Origin: Demequina capsici
GTDB taxonomy: Bacteria; Actinomycetota; Actinomycetes; Actinomycetales; Demequinaceae
Direction: 5' to 3'
DNA: 64,000 nt
Assembly: GCF_032102965.1 (NCBI RefSeq)
Contig: NZ_CP134880.1
Location: 1,550,001-1,614,000, forward strand
In this document: positions 48,887 to 60,600 of the stretch, piece by piece
Position numbering within the stretch: the first letter of the stretch is position 1
How the letters are laid out: each line of letters begins with the position of its first letter
Notes under the pieces: generated by a model
Databases searched by the model: none
The model's input: the letters and a program-made list of their open reading frames with translations, nothing else
Told to the model about the DNA's origin: nothing
Position numbers and translations under genes: made by a program

Positions 48887-50185
48887 TCAGCAGTCCAGCA
48901 GGAACTCCACCACCACGTCGGCGCCCACGCGCAGCGAGCTGATCGGGATCCGCTCGTCGATCGCGTGGAAAAGGCTGGAGAAGTCGAGGCCGTCGGGCAG
49001 CATGAGCGGCGCGAACCCGTAGCCGTTGATGCCGATCCGTGCAAGGTGCTTGTTGTCGGTGCCGCCCATCATCATGTAGGGCAGGGCGATCGCCTCGGGG
49101 TCAGCCGTTCGGAGCGCGGCGATCATCTTGTGCACCACCGGGGTGTCGAACGGCGCCTCGACCGCGGGCTGCTCGATGTACTGCTCGATCTTCACGTGGC
49201 TGCCTGCGAGCTGCTCAAGCTCGCGAAGCACCTGCTCCTGCTGGCCCGGGAGATAGCGGGTGTCGATGTATCCGGTCGCAACGTCGGGGATCACGTTCGT
49301 CTTGTAGCCGGCATCGAGCATCGTCGGGTTGGACGTGTTGCGCAACGACGCCTCGATCATTCGGCTCACAGGCCCGAGACCCGCGACGATCTCGGCGATC
49401 CGCTCGTCCGTCGGCTCGTACTCGAGGCCGAGCAGCTCGGCGGCGCCCCGCAGCAGAGCCTCCGAGGTGGGCGTGATGTCGAGCGGCCAGGCGTGGGAGC
49501 CGATCCGGCTCATGGCACCGGCCAGGTGGGCCACGGCGTTGTCATGATGCACAAGGCTGCCGTGCCCCTGGACGCCCGTGCCGACGAGGCGCAGCCACGA
49601 GATGCCCTTCTCGGCAGTCTGGATGAGGTAGGTGCGACGCCCTCCGACGGACACCGAGAAGCCGCCGACCTCAGAGATCGCCTCGGTGGCTCCGCGGAAG
49701 TCGTCGGGGTGGTTGTCCACCATCCAGGACGCGCCTCGCCTGCCTCCGTGCTCCTCGTCCGCGAAGAAGGCGATGACGATGTCACGTGCCGGCTTGCCGC
49801 CCGTGGCGATGATGCGCTTCACGGCCTCGAGGTACATCGCCGCGATGCCCTTCATGTCGACCGCGCCGCGGCCCCAGATCATCTCATCGTGGATCTCTGC
49901 GGCGAACGGCGGATACGTCCACTCCTCGGGGAAGGCGGGCACGACATCCAGGTGGCCGTGGAGCACGAGCGGCGGCCTGGTGCGGTCCCGACCCTCCCAC
50001 AGTGCTGTCACGGTGGTGCGCCCCGGCTCCGCCTCGCGGATCGTCGGCTCCAGTCCCAGATCGGACAGGAAGGTCGCGACGTACTCGGTGGCGACGCGCT
50101 CACCCGGTCCCGGGGCATCACCGTAGTTCGAGGTGTCGATCCTGATGAGGTCCTGCGTGAGCTGGATCAGCGAGTCGTCGGACAT
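48887..50185 (-). CDS. M20-family metallopeptidase (ArgE/DapE/ACY1 type)
   Basis: The 432-aa protein is a two-zinc exopeptidase or amidase. The metal ligands are His in LHGHLDVVP, Asp in WGRGAVDMKG and the Glu pair in ADEEHGG. A dimerisation domain is inserted at about 190-310, and the C-terminal ligand region has MMGGTDNKHLARIG. It is of the group that includes dipeptidases and acylases; the natural substrate is not known. ATG 50185 is leaderless. Confidence 0.92.
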   Translation of the reverse strand: MSDDSLIQLTQDLIRIDTSNYGDAPGPGERVATEYVATFLSDLGLEPTIREAEPGRTTVTALWEGRDRTRPPLVLHGHLDVVPAFPEEWTYPPFAAEIHDEMIWGRGAVDMKGIAAMYLEAVKRIIATGGKPARDIVIAFFADEEHGGRRGASWMVDNHPDDFRGATEAISEVGGFSVSVGGRRTYLIQTAEKGISWLRLVGTGVQGHGSLVHHDNAVAHLAGAMSRIGSHAWPLDITPTSEALLRGAAELLGLEYEPTDERIAEIVAGLGPVSRMIEASLRNTSNPTMLDAGYKTNVIPDVATGYIDTRYLPGQQEQVLRELEQLAGSHVKIEQYIEQPAVEAPFDTPVVHKMIAALRTADPEAIALPYMMMGGTDNKHLARIGINGYGFAPLMLPDGLDFSSLFHAIDERIPISSLRVGADVVVEFLLDC

Positions 50186-50192
50186 GCCCGTC

Positions 50193-50198
50193 AGCCTA
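50193..50198 (-). promoter_or_regulatory. -10 element of a leaderless promoter for the M20 peptidase
   Basis: TAGGCT ends 7 nt before ATG 50185; no ribosome binding site. Confidence 0.5.
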
Positions 50199-50227
50199 GC
50201 GCCGACCGTTCCACGGCCTCGCAGTCG

Positions 50228-51637
50228 TCACTCGACCACGAGGGGCGGCATGTGGAACGCGTTGCCCAGGTCCACCGCGAGCACGATCCATCCGGCCACG
50301 ATGAGAAGGCCGACGAAGCGCCGGTAGCCGGCGTGCGCGCTCGCCATCGCGATGCAGCCGATGGCGATGGGGATCAGCGACAGCCCGTAGCGGCCGGTGA
50401 CGTGCGGGAAGTACTGAGGAACGGTGTTCGCGAGGTAGGTCTGCACCTGCACGGCCACCGGGTAGATCACCGCTCCGATGAGCAGCAGCCATCCCGGTGA
50501 CTTCTTGACCGAGGAGTCCACGAATGCGACGACCACCGCGAAACCCGCTCCGATCACGATCGCGTTCAGCACCTCGGTCCACCCTCGCAGCAGGGCGATG
50601 TCGAGCGGGTACTGGACGTAGTAGTCGCTCGCGAGCTCGAGACCGCCGAACATGCTGGGCAGCCACTCTGAGAACGGGAACCCTTCGACGTCCTCCGTGT
50701 TGTGGCCCATCACGGGGTTGGTCCACGACCCGCTCGCACGGATGGCCTGGATCCCTTGCCACACCACGTAGGTCGCCAGCACGGCCACCAGGATCGCAAC
50801 GGCCGCCGTGGCGAAACGACGTCGGATGGCGGGGGCGTCTGCCCGCCGCACGGCCTTGATCAGCAGCAGCACGGCGAGCGCGAGGAACGGGACCACCATG
50901 ATCACCTTGACGCTCGTCGTCACAGCGGCGAGCACTGCGGGGATCCACCATCGTCGATCCTCCTCCACGATCACCAATGCCGCGGCCCACAGCGCAGCGG
51001 CTCCTGCGAGCGGTGCGAGGGCGTCGGGGTTGACAGTGGTCGAGGCGTGCAGGATGCGTGGGAAGAGGGGCAGCAGCGCGGGCGCGACAAGCGCGAGCGC
51101 GGGGTCGACGCGCCATCGCCTGAGGGCGACGTAGAGCACCCACATCCCAGCGGCGAGCCACACGATCCCGAGAGCCCTGGCCGCCGACATGAAGCCGACC
51201 GCCGGCGCGACCTCGGTGATGGCGCGTGCGGTCAGGCCCGTCAGCAGGTAGTACGTCGGAGGATGTCCGAAGTTGTAGTTCTCGCCGCGATAGGGGTAGT
51301 CAGCCGGATCGAGGGTCGTGCCGCATTCGGGGAGCTCGTACGTGTTCCGCCCCTCGCAGGCCCACAGTCGGAGGATCTCCGGGCTGAGGGTGCTCCCCTG
51401 CCGCGGCACCTCCCCATGCGCGACCTTCCACGCGTAGTCGACGTGAGTCGGCTCGTCGACGAACGACATGGTCTGTCCGCTCACATGCAAGGTGGTCAGG
51501 ACCAGCGCGGCCGAGATCAGCGTGTAGAGCACCGCCGCGAGGACGCGGCGGCGGCGCTCCTGATCGGGCGCGGTCGCCGTCTCCACCCAGAGGGAGCGAC
51601 GCGGTCCCTCGACCGCAGGGCGTGGTCCATCGAGCAT
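50228..51637 (-). CDS. Polytopic membrane protein, GT-C glycosyltransferase-like (DUF2142 type)
   Basis: The 469-aa protein has about eleven membrane segments starting near residue 33. A large outer loop follows the first segment and contains SFVDEPTHVDYAW (an acidic DExxH-like motif) and NFGHPPTYYLLTGL. This layout is that of GT-C lipid-dependent glycosyltransferases and the related DUF2142 proteins, which act at the outer face on cell-envelope glycans. No substrate can be named. ATG 51637 is supported by TAGTCT 6 nt upstream. It stands 42 nt from the M20 peptidase gene on the same strand. Confidence 0.8.
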   Translation of the reverse strand: MLDGPRPAVEGPRRSLWVETATAPDQERRRRVLAAVLYTLISAALVLTTLHVSGQTMSFVDEPTHVDYAWKVAHGEVPRQGSTLSPEILRLWACEGRNTYELPECGTTLDPADYPYRGENYNFGHPPTYYLLTGLTARAITEVAPAVGFMSAARALGIVWLAAGMWVLYVALRRWRVDPALALVAPALLPLFPRILHASTTVNPDALAPLAGAAALWAAALVIVEEDRRWWIPAVLAAVTTSVKVIMVVPFLALAVLLLIKAVRRADAPAIRRRFATAAVAILVAVLATYVVWQGIQAIRASGSWTNPVMGHNTEDVEGFPFSEWLPSMFGGLELASDYYVQYPLDIALLRGWTEVLNAIVIGAGFAVVVAFVDSSVKKSPGWLLLIGAVIYPVAVQVQTYLANTVPQYFPHVTGRYGLSLIPIAIGCIAMASAHAGYRRFVGLLIVAGWIVLAVDLGNAFHMPPLVVE

Positions 51638-51643
51638 GGCGCC

Positions 51644-51649
51644 AGACTA
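51644..51649 (-). promoter_or_regulatory. -10 element of a leaderless promoter for the DUF2142-like gene
   Basis: TAGTCT ends 6 nt before ATG 51637. Confidence 0.5.
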
Positions 51650-51665
51650 TCCGTGCGAACACCAC

Positions 51666-51693
51666 GAAGGGCCCCTCCGAGGAGGGGCCCTTC
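51666..51693 (-). terminator. Terminator of tRNA-Leu(GAG)
   Basis: 13-bp inverted repeat (51666-51678 with 51681-51693). The real loop is probably 6 to 8 nt. It follows the tRNA 3' end by 4 nt. Confidence 0.8.
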
Positions 51694-51699
51694 TGCTGG

Positions 51700-51784
51700 T
51701 GTCCGAGGGGGGACTTGAACCCCCACGCCCTATACGGGCACTAGCACCTCAAGCTAGCGCGTCTGCCAATTCCGCCACCCGGAC
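51700..51784 (-). tRNA. tRNA-Leu (anticodon GAG)
   Basis: An 85-nt class II tRNA with the long variable arm expected of leucine. The 7-bp acceptor stem is 51778-51784/51701-51707 (one G-U), the anticodon loop is at 51746-51752 with GAG at 51748-51750, and the discriminator is A. The CCA end is encoded at 51697-51699. It reads CUC and CUU codons. Confidence 0.95.
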
Positions 51785-52079
51785 GAGTGGACCGAGGCTC
51801 TCTACGAGCGCCTCAGCGCGACCAAAAGGATAGCACGCCATCGGGCCCGTGTTCACCACCTCGCCGTCCGCCTGGACTCACCCGCACCCCTCCCCTGCGC
51901 CTGTGCGGTGTGAACGCGCACACTGGATACGGGCGTCGGGGACCGGCCGGTGCGCCGAACATGCCGGACAAGGCTCGATTCAGACGCCCCACAGGACCAA
52001 GGGCCCAGGTAACACCACCTGTGACGCGCCTAGCGTCGAAGGTGAGGCACCACTCCAGTCAACGAGGACAGGAACACTG

Positions 52080-52859
52080 ATGACGACGAATCTCTACCTC
52101 TCGCTCATCCCCGAGGCGCTCATCGCCTCGATGCTCACGCCCGAGGAGTTCGGCCTCTACTACGCGATCGGCAATGCCAAGCGGTCGCGCGGTCAGGCGG
52201 TGTTCTTCTCGGTGGACAGAGCCAGGCTTCCCGAAGGCGCATTCGACCTCTCGGAGGTCGACACACGGTGCGTGCCCCACCCCGACGGCGGACCGAAGCG
52301 ATCGCTCTACATCGCGATCTACCGCGTGCTCGAGCGCATCCCCCGCGAGGCCATCACTGCACTCCACCTGGCGACGGACGACGGCCGCGTCCTCACCCTG
52401 TCCCCCACGGAGTACGAGCCCCAGACCGACAGCTGGTCGCACCTGTACCAGGAGTTCTGCCCCGTATCGCCGCGCGTCGTGTCGAGCCTCGATCCCGCTG
52501 CGTTCACCGCCTTCATCACCGATGACACGCAGCCGGTCCACGTGCCGAGGATCGTGTTCGCCGAGCTCACCTTGGGAGCACTGGCGCAGGACCCCGTGAA
52601 CGGGCGAGCGGACGATCTCCCGTATCCGAACGTCGGGCATCTGCGGGACTGCCTCGTCGAGCTCGCGGACGACGCGGGAAAGTCGACCAAGACCGTCCTG
52701 AGGCAGATGACGCAGGAGGTGCTGTTCCGCACCGTCAGCGGAGGCTTCCACGTCGGCGACGCCACCGGTCTCACCACGTTCGCCCTTCCCAGCCGAGATG
52801 CCCTTGAGCGTGAGCACTTCGCGTGGTGGCGTTCGGCGCAGTCCACCTTCGGCCAGTAG
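52080..52859 (+). CDS. Unrecognised protein encoded just upstream of the membrane pyrophosphatase
   Basis: I do not recognise a named family. The 259-aa protein is soluble, without signal or membrane segment. Notable parts are TPEEFGLYYAIGNAKRSRGQ (about 20-39), FFSVD, a middle region SLYIAIYRVLERIPREAI, and HVPRIVFAELTLG. The pattern of a short regulator-like first half is suggestive only. ATG 52080 has AGGACAGGA upstream. It ends 31 nt before hppA on the same strand with no terminator between, so they are probably one transcript and it may serve the pump. Confidence 0.8.
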   Translation: MTTNLYLSLIPEALIASMLTPEEFGLYYAIGNAKRSRGQAVFFSVDRARLPEGAFDLSEVDTRCVPHPDGGPKRSLYIAIYRVLERIPREAITALHLATDDGRVLTLSPTEYEPQTDSWSHLYQEFCPVSPRVVSSLDPAAFTAFITDDTQPVHVPRIVFAELTLGALAQDPVNGRADDLPYPNVGHLRDCLVELADDAGKSTKTVLRQMTQEVLFRTVSGGFHVGDATGLTTFALPSRDALEREHFAWWRSAQSTFGQ

Positions 52860-52890
52860 CCGATCCCGTCCAACAGTTCGAGAGGAACCC

Positions 52891-55110
<2,220 letters not shown>

Positions 55111-55154
55111 CATCACGTCCTCCTGACACCCGCGTCCGATCTCTCCCGGGACGC

Positions 55155-55190
55155 CGAAGGGGCCGCTCCTGAGAAGGAACGGCCCCTTCG
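55155..55190. terminator. Terminator between hppA and the GPGG gene
   Basis: 11-bp perfect stem (55155-55165 with 55180-55190), 14-nt loop, between convergent stops; it can act in both directions. Confidence 0.75.
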
Positions 55191-55201
55191 TCATGCACGG
55201 G

Positions 55202-55348
55202 TCACGTGAGCAGGCTCACGCCTCCCGGACCGATCAGCAGCGCGATCACGATGAGGACGATTCCCCAGAGGATCTGGCGCTGGAAGATGCGGACGACTCC
55301 GATGATGCCGATGATCAGAGCGGCGATCCAGAGGATGAAATCCCACAC
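55202..55348 (-). CDS. GPGG-motif small membrane protein
   Basis: The 48-aa protein is two hydrophobic segments joined by FQRQILWG and ending in LLIGPGGVSLLT. This is the form of the short actinobacterial membrane proteins with a GPGG end; function unknown. GTG 55348 has GGAGG at 7 nt. Confidence 0.75.
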   Translation of the reverse strand: MWDFILWIAALIIGIIGVVRIFQRQILWGIVLIVIALLIGPGGVSLLT

Positions 55349-55467
55349 GATGATGCCTCCTACGTCTCGGTGATGTGTCGGACGCAGAGGACAACCCCGA
55401 ACGATGCTCCTGGTATTCCCGCACCACAGGACAAAGCATCGCCAAGGAGGCTCGGAAGGACCAGCCA

Positions 55468-55493
55468 GAGGCAGGGCGCACAGCCCCTGCCTC
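55468..55493 (-). terminator. Terminator overlapping the ogt stop codon
   Basis: 9-bp stem (55468-55476 with 55485-55493) and 8-nt loop. The right arm includes two bases of the ogt TGA (55492-55494). It would close the imuA'-to-ogt unit. Confidence 0.6.
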
Positions 55494-56058
55494 ACTCGCG
55501 CGAGAACGCACCCCCGCGCACGTCGATCGGGAGCATCGCGCCCTCATGGGCGAGCAGCCAGCGCTTGCGATCAAGTCCGCCTGCGTAGCCCGTCAAGGCA
55601 CCCTTCGCGCCGATGACGCGGTGGCACGGCACCAGGACCCCGACGGGGTTCGCGCCGACCGCCGCCCCGATCGCGCGCACAGCGCGCGGCCGTCCCACAG
55701 CGTCGGCGAGCTGCTGATATGTGCGGGTGGTGCCGGCTGGGATCTGGAGCAGCGCGTTCCAGACGTCGCGCTGCATCGGGGTTCCCCGAAGATCCAGGGG
55801 CGGAAGCTGCGCGCCGTCGCCGCCGCCCACGAAGTAGGCGCGCAGCGCCGCGAGCGCTCCGGCGACGAACGGGTGCGCATCGTCGCGCGGTCCGGTCGCC
55901 GCCAGCGGCGCTGCCGCCGCGCGCCGAGGCAGGCCCGCGCCCGGTGCGACGAAGGCGACGGAGCGCAGGCCCTCAGCGGTGGCGACCACCCTGAGAGCGC
56001 CCAGTGGCGAATCCATCTCAGCCCATGCCGCAACGAGTGCGTCATTGTTGGTAGACAT
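55492..56058 (-). CDS. ogt: Methylated-DNA--protein-cysteine methyltransferase
   Basis: A suicide repair protein that takes the alkyl group from O6-alkylguanine onto its own cysteine. The 188-aa protein has the active site PCHRVIG with acceptor Cys 145, the DNA-recognition helix with RAVRAIGAAVGANP, and the N-terminal ribonuclease-H-like domain. ATG 56058 has GGAAGGA upstream and lies inside the end of the ada-alkA gene (17-nt overlap), so translation is coupled. Confidence 0.95.
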   Translation of the reverse strand: MSTNNDALVAAWAEMDSPLGALRVVATAEGLRSVAFVAPGAGLPRRAAAAPLAATGPRDDAHPFVAGALAALRAYFVGGGDGAQLPPLDLRGTPMQRDVWNALLQIPAGTTRTYQQLADAVGRPRAVRAIGAAVGANPVGVLVPCHRVIGAKGALTGYAGGLDRKRWLLAHEGAMLPIDVRGGAFSRE

Positions 56059-57568
56059 CGTCCATTCCTTCCGATCGAGCGGTCCAGAGGTGCTGAGCCG
56101 CGTATGCCCGCCACGGGCTCCACCGCTCTGACTCCGCACTGAGGAGCGCAGCGTCCAACCCGGTCACCTGACGCAGCACCAGGTCGCCTGACGGGAACGC
56201 GTCGGGGTCCGCATAACCCCTGAGCATGATGTAGTCCCTGGTCCACGGACCTATGCCGGCGATCGATCCGAGGAACCGGAGCGCCTCTGATCGGTCGGCT
56301 CCCGGCGAGACGTCAAGCGTTCCGTCCACTGCCGCGCGCGCCACAGCTGAGATGGTGCGCCACCGCGACGCGGGCATGAGTCCGCTCGAAGGATCGACGT
56401 CAGCAAGACACTCTGGCGTCGGCATCAGCAGGCGCGCAGAGCCGTCGAGCCGTGCGCCCCATCGAGATGCGATAGCCCCGAGCGTGCGCGTCGCACCGGC
56501 GACAGAGACCTGCTGCCCGACCACTGCCCGGACGATCGTCTCGAAGACATCGACCGTCCCCGGCACACGGAGGCCCGGCGCGCGAGCCACCAGTGCAGCC
56601 ATGGCCCGGTCGCGACCTAGGGCGTCAGCGACAGCGACGGGGTCCGCGTCCAGGTCGAGCAGGGCGCGACAGCGTGCGACCGCGGAACCGAGGTCCCGCG
56701 GATCTGACAGCTCGAGGGTGGCGTTCACCGCGCCGGGCTCAGGTTCGAGCGTGACGATCGCGGGCCCGTGATGCAGCGCGAGCGTGCGCACGTGCACTGT
56801 CGGCGTCGTCTCCTCCACGCCCGCGATGGTGCGCGCTGCCAGGAATGCGAGAGCGCGGCGGCCGTCGAAGGGTTCGCGCACGCGCAGCCGGAGGCGCACC
56901 TCGGTGCGCGCGATCGACCCCGCCTCGAGACCTGTCACGACACGCGCTGACCTCCCGCGTCGCGCATTGCTCCGCACGTCTGACGGCGTCATGCCCCACG
57001 CCGCGCGCGCGGCATCGTTGAACTGGCGTACGGAGCCGAACCCTGCGGCGTAGGCGACATCCGACACGGGCATCGCCGTATGCTCCAGCAGTGCCCGCGC
57101 CGAGTGAAGCCGGTGCGCAGTGGCGAGGGCGAGCGGTGCCGCGCCGAGCTCGTCGACGAGCACGCGCTGCAGGTGCCGTCTTGAGTAGCCGAGGCGGATG
57201 GCAAGGCCGTCCACCCCGTCGCGATCGACGACGCCGTCGTCGATGAGGTGCATGGCCCTCGCTGCGATGTCCCCCGTCACGTCCCAGTCCGGGGAGCCCG
57301 GGACGGCTTCGGGCCGGCACCTTCGGCAGGATCGGAATCCTGCGGCCTGCGCCGCTGCCGCCGTGCGGAAGAACGTCACGTTCTTCCTTGCCGGCGTGCG
57401 CGCGGGACACGACGGCCGGCAGTAGATGCGCGTGGTGACCACTCCGGTGAAGAACTGACCGTCGTACCGTGAGTCCCTCCCGGTGATCACCGCATATCGC
57501 GCATCGTCGTCTCTCATGTCATCGAGCATGACGTATGCCCGGTCCGACCGCTGGCGCTTTTCGGACAT
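56042..57568 (-). CDS. Ada-AlkA fusion: zinc alkyl-phosphotriester sensor, AraC HTH and 3-methyladenine glycosylase
   Basis: The 508-aa protein joins three functions. An Ada-type zinc domain (about 25-90) carries Cys 50, 54, 81 and 84; the first is the expected methyl acceptor. An AraC-type HTH (about 95-205) has the helix AYAAGFGSVRQFNDAAR. An AlkA glycosylase follows (about 215-508), with hairpin GIGPWTRDYIMLRG and its catalytic Asp. So it can sense methyl phosphotriesters, switch on transcription and remove alkylated bases. It lacks the Ogt domain of E. coli Ada, which is supplied by the next gene. The start is uncertain: ATG 57568 has a weak signal. It follows dnaE2 by 41 nt. Confidence 0.92.
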   Translation of the reverse strand: MSEKRQRSDRAYVMLDDMRDDDARYAVITGRDSRYDGQFFTGVVTTRIYCRPSCPARTPARKNVTFFRTAAAAQAAGFRSCRRCRPEAVPGSPDWDVTGDIAARAMHLIDDGVVDRDGVDGLAIRLGYSRRHLQRVLVDELGAAPLALATAHRLHSARALLEHTAMPVSDVAYAAGFGSVRQFNDAARAAWGMTPSDVRSNARRGRSARVVTGLEAGSIARTEVRLRLRVREPFDGRRALAFLAARTIAGVEETTPTVHVRTLALHHGPAIVTLEPEPGAVNATLELSDPRDLGSAVARCRALLDLDADPVAVADALGRDRAMAALVARAPGLRVPGTVDVFETIVRAVVGQQVSVAGATRTLGAIASRWGARLDGSARLLMPTPECLADVDPSSGLMPASRWRTISAVARAAVDGTLDVSPGADRSEALRFLGSIAGIGPWTRDYIMLRGYADPDAFPSGDLVLRQVTGLDAALLSAESERWSPWRAYAAQHLWTARSEGMDDVYQQ

Positions 57569-57609
57569 GGCGGTCCAGCATGCCGAGGCGAGACGCGGGC
57601 TTGCGTCGG

Positions 57610-60600
57610 TCAACGGAAGTCCCGGCTGCTCGTCGGCACCCTGAGGCTCAGCGGAGCAAGGTGCTCGGCCACCAGGTTCGTCGCACCGTCGGCGCGCTCG
57701 ATCCGTCCGCGGATCACCAGCGCGGGCGAGCGCCTCGCCACAGCCTGGAACCTCCGCCACAGACCGGCCGAGCAGATCACGTTGAGGAACCCCGTCTCGT
57801 CCTCAAGGGAGAGGAAGGTGACCCCCTTCGCAGTGCCGGGCCTCTGCCGATGAGTGACCACGCCTGCGGTCGCGACCCGCCTGTCCGCCTCATGCGTCAG
57901 GACGTCCGCCACTCGCAGCACCCCCTGCCGGTCGAGCCCTTCCCGCACGAACACCGTCGGATACGAGTCGACCGATACGCCCGAGGCCCAGACGTCAGCC
58001 ACCGCCTCCTCGACCAGCGACATCCCCGGCAGCGTCGGGGCGACCGCACCGGGCACGACGTCCGGCAGCGTCCCCGGTCCTTCCCGCGCGAGGATGCCCG
58101 CAGCCCAGAGCCCCTCCCTCCGGGTGACGCCGAGCGCCTCGAGCGCACCTGCGGTGGCAAGCGCCTCCCACTGGACCACCGTCAGCCCCCTCGCTGGCGC
58201 GAATCCTGCCTTCCCTGCGGCACCCGCCGCCCGCACCCTGACCCGACGGGCCATGTCGCCCAGCGAGGTGAACGGTGCCTCCTCGCGCGCCGACACGATC
58301 GCGTCCGCCGCGTCGGAGCCGAGTCCTCGGATGGAACGCAGCCCCATCCTCACCGCAAGGGTCGGGTCGACTCGCGTCAGCGCGGTCATGTCCGACCGCG
58401 TCTCCACGGGCGGCGTGAAGGGAGTCGCGAGACGCTCGACAACCGCGAGCGACTGGGAGCGCACGACACACGGTCGCAGCACCACCTGGCCATGCCTGCG
58501 GGCGTCCGCCGCGAGCGACTGCGGCGAGTAGAAGCCCATCGGCTGCGCCGCCAGGAGCCCTGCATAGAAGGCTGCAGGCTTGTGGACCTTGAGCCAGCTC
58601 GAGGCGTAGACCAGGTACGCGAACGAGTAGGAGTGCGACTCGGGGAAGCCGAAATCGGCGAAGGCCTTGAGCTTGTCGAAGATCTGATGCGCGATGTCGG
58701 GGGGCACGCCACGCTCGCTCGCCCCGACCATGAAGCGCGCCCGTAGCGCCTCCATGCGCTCGGGCGAGCGCTTGGAGCCCATGGCTCGACGCAGCTGATC
58801 GGCCAGCGCCCCGTCGAAGCCCGCGCAGTCCATCGCCATCTGCATGAGCTGCTCCTGGAAGAGCGGGACACCGAGCGTCTTCTCCAACGACTTCTTCAGC
58901 AGCGGATGCAGGTAGGTGACCTCCTCGCGACCCCGGGCGCGCGAGATGTACGGATGGACGGATCCTCCCTGGATCGGTCCGGGCCGGATCAGAGCCACCT
59001 CGATGACGATGTCGTAGAACCGCCGAGGCCGAAGCCTGGGCAGGGTCGCCATCTGGGCTCGGGACTCGACCTGGAACACCCCTACCGTGTCCGCGGCGCA
59101 GAGCAGGTCGTAGACCGCAGGGTCCTCCTGCGGCAACGAATGCAGGTCGAGGTCCTCCCTCTCGACGTCCTGGACGTAGCGGAACGCGTACTTGAGCGCC
59201 GACAGCATCCCCAGGCCGAGCAGATCGAACTTCACAAGACCCGCGTCCGCGCAGTCGTCCTTGTCCCACTGGAGCACCGTGCGACCAGGCATCCGCGCCC
59301 ACTCGACAGGACAGACGTCGATCACAGGACGGTCGCACAGCACCATGCCGCCTGGATGGATGCCCAGGTGCCGCGGCAGCCTCAGCATCCGTTCGGCGAG
59401 GTCCACCACCTGGCCGGGGATGTGATCGACCGGCTGGACGGGCGGAGGCTCGGGCCACATCGCATCGCGCTGACGCGCTGCCCAGGCGGCCTCTGCCGCC
59501 TGGTCCGTCCGCAGCGTGGACCACCGGTCGATCGATGTGGACCAGGCGTCCTGCTGCCCGGCGTCGAAGCCGAGGGCCCTCGCCGCGTCACGCACGGCGG
59601 ATCGAGGACGGTACTGGATGACGTTGGCCACCATGGCCGCATTGATGCGACCGAACTGCTCGAAGACGTACTGGATGACCTCCTCGCGACGGTCCGACTC
59701 GATGTCGACGTCGATGTCGGGCGGCCCGTCGCGCTCCGGAGCCAGGAACCGCTCGAAGAGCAGGCCGTGGGTGACCGCGTCGACCGCGGTCACCCCGAGC
59801 GCGTAGCAGACCGCCGAGTTGGCTGCAGAACCACGCCCCTGGCAGAGGATGTCCGCCCGATGACAGAAGCTCACGATGTCGTGAACGATGAGGAAGTACC
59901 CCGGGAAGTCCAGCGCTTCGATCACCGCGAGCTCATGCTCGATCTGCGCCCAGGCCCCACGGACCCGTTCCGCATCGGGTGGACCGTACCTCTGCCGCGC
60001 ACCGCGATACGTCAGCTCGCGCAGCCATGTGGCTTCCGTGTGCCCGTCAGGCACGGGATACGGAGGGAGCCGGGGCGCGACGAGCTGCAGGTCGAAGGCG
60101 CATTCCGCGCCGAGCCTTGCCGCCGTCGCGACCGCCTGAGGGTGCCGCCTGTGACGATGGAGCATCTCCCCCGGCGATCGCAGATGCTGTCCCGCGCCGC
60201 CAGGGAGCCACCCATCCATGTCGTCGAGCGCGGAGCGGGCCCTGACGGCGGCCAGCGCAGCGGCGAGGTCAGCGTCCCGGGGTGTCGCATAGTGCGCGTT
60301 CGTGGTGGCCACGAGCGGCAGTGCCGCATCGAAGGCGAGATCGGCGAGCGCGCTGTTGACCTCGGAGTCGTACGGCTGACCGGTGTCCGTGATCTCGACA
60401 GCCACATTGTCCCGACCGAACAGCGCAGCGAGCCGGTCGATCTCGGCGTGCGCAGCCGCGAACCCCTCACGCGTGACGCCTCGCCCCTGGTCCTCGAGCC
60501 CGACCCCGGGCACGCCGATCCCCGCGAGGGCACGACGCACGATGCCCTTGCGACATCCGGTGAGGACCAGCAGGTCTCCGTCGCCGTCGGCCGCGAGCTG

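Noticed and set aside
52006..52021. CAGGT-n6-ACCTG inverted repeat before the unknown gene at 52080
   Set aside because: A 5-bp repeat is expected by chance at this GC content, and its place relative to a promoter is unclear.
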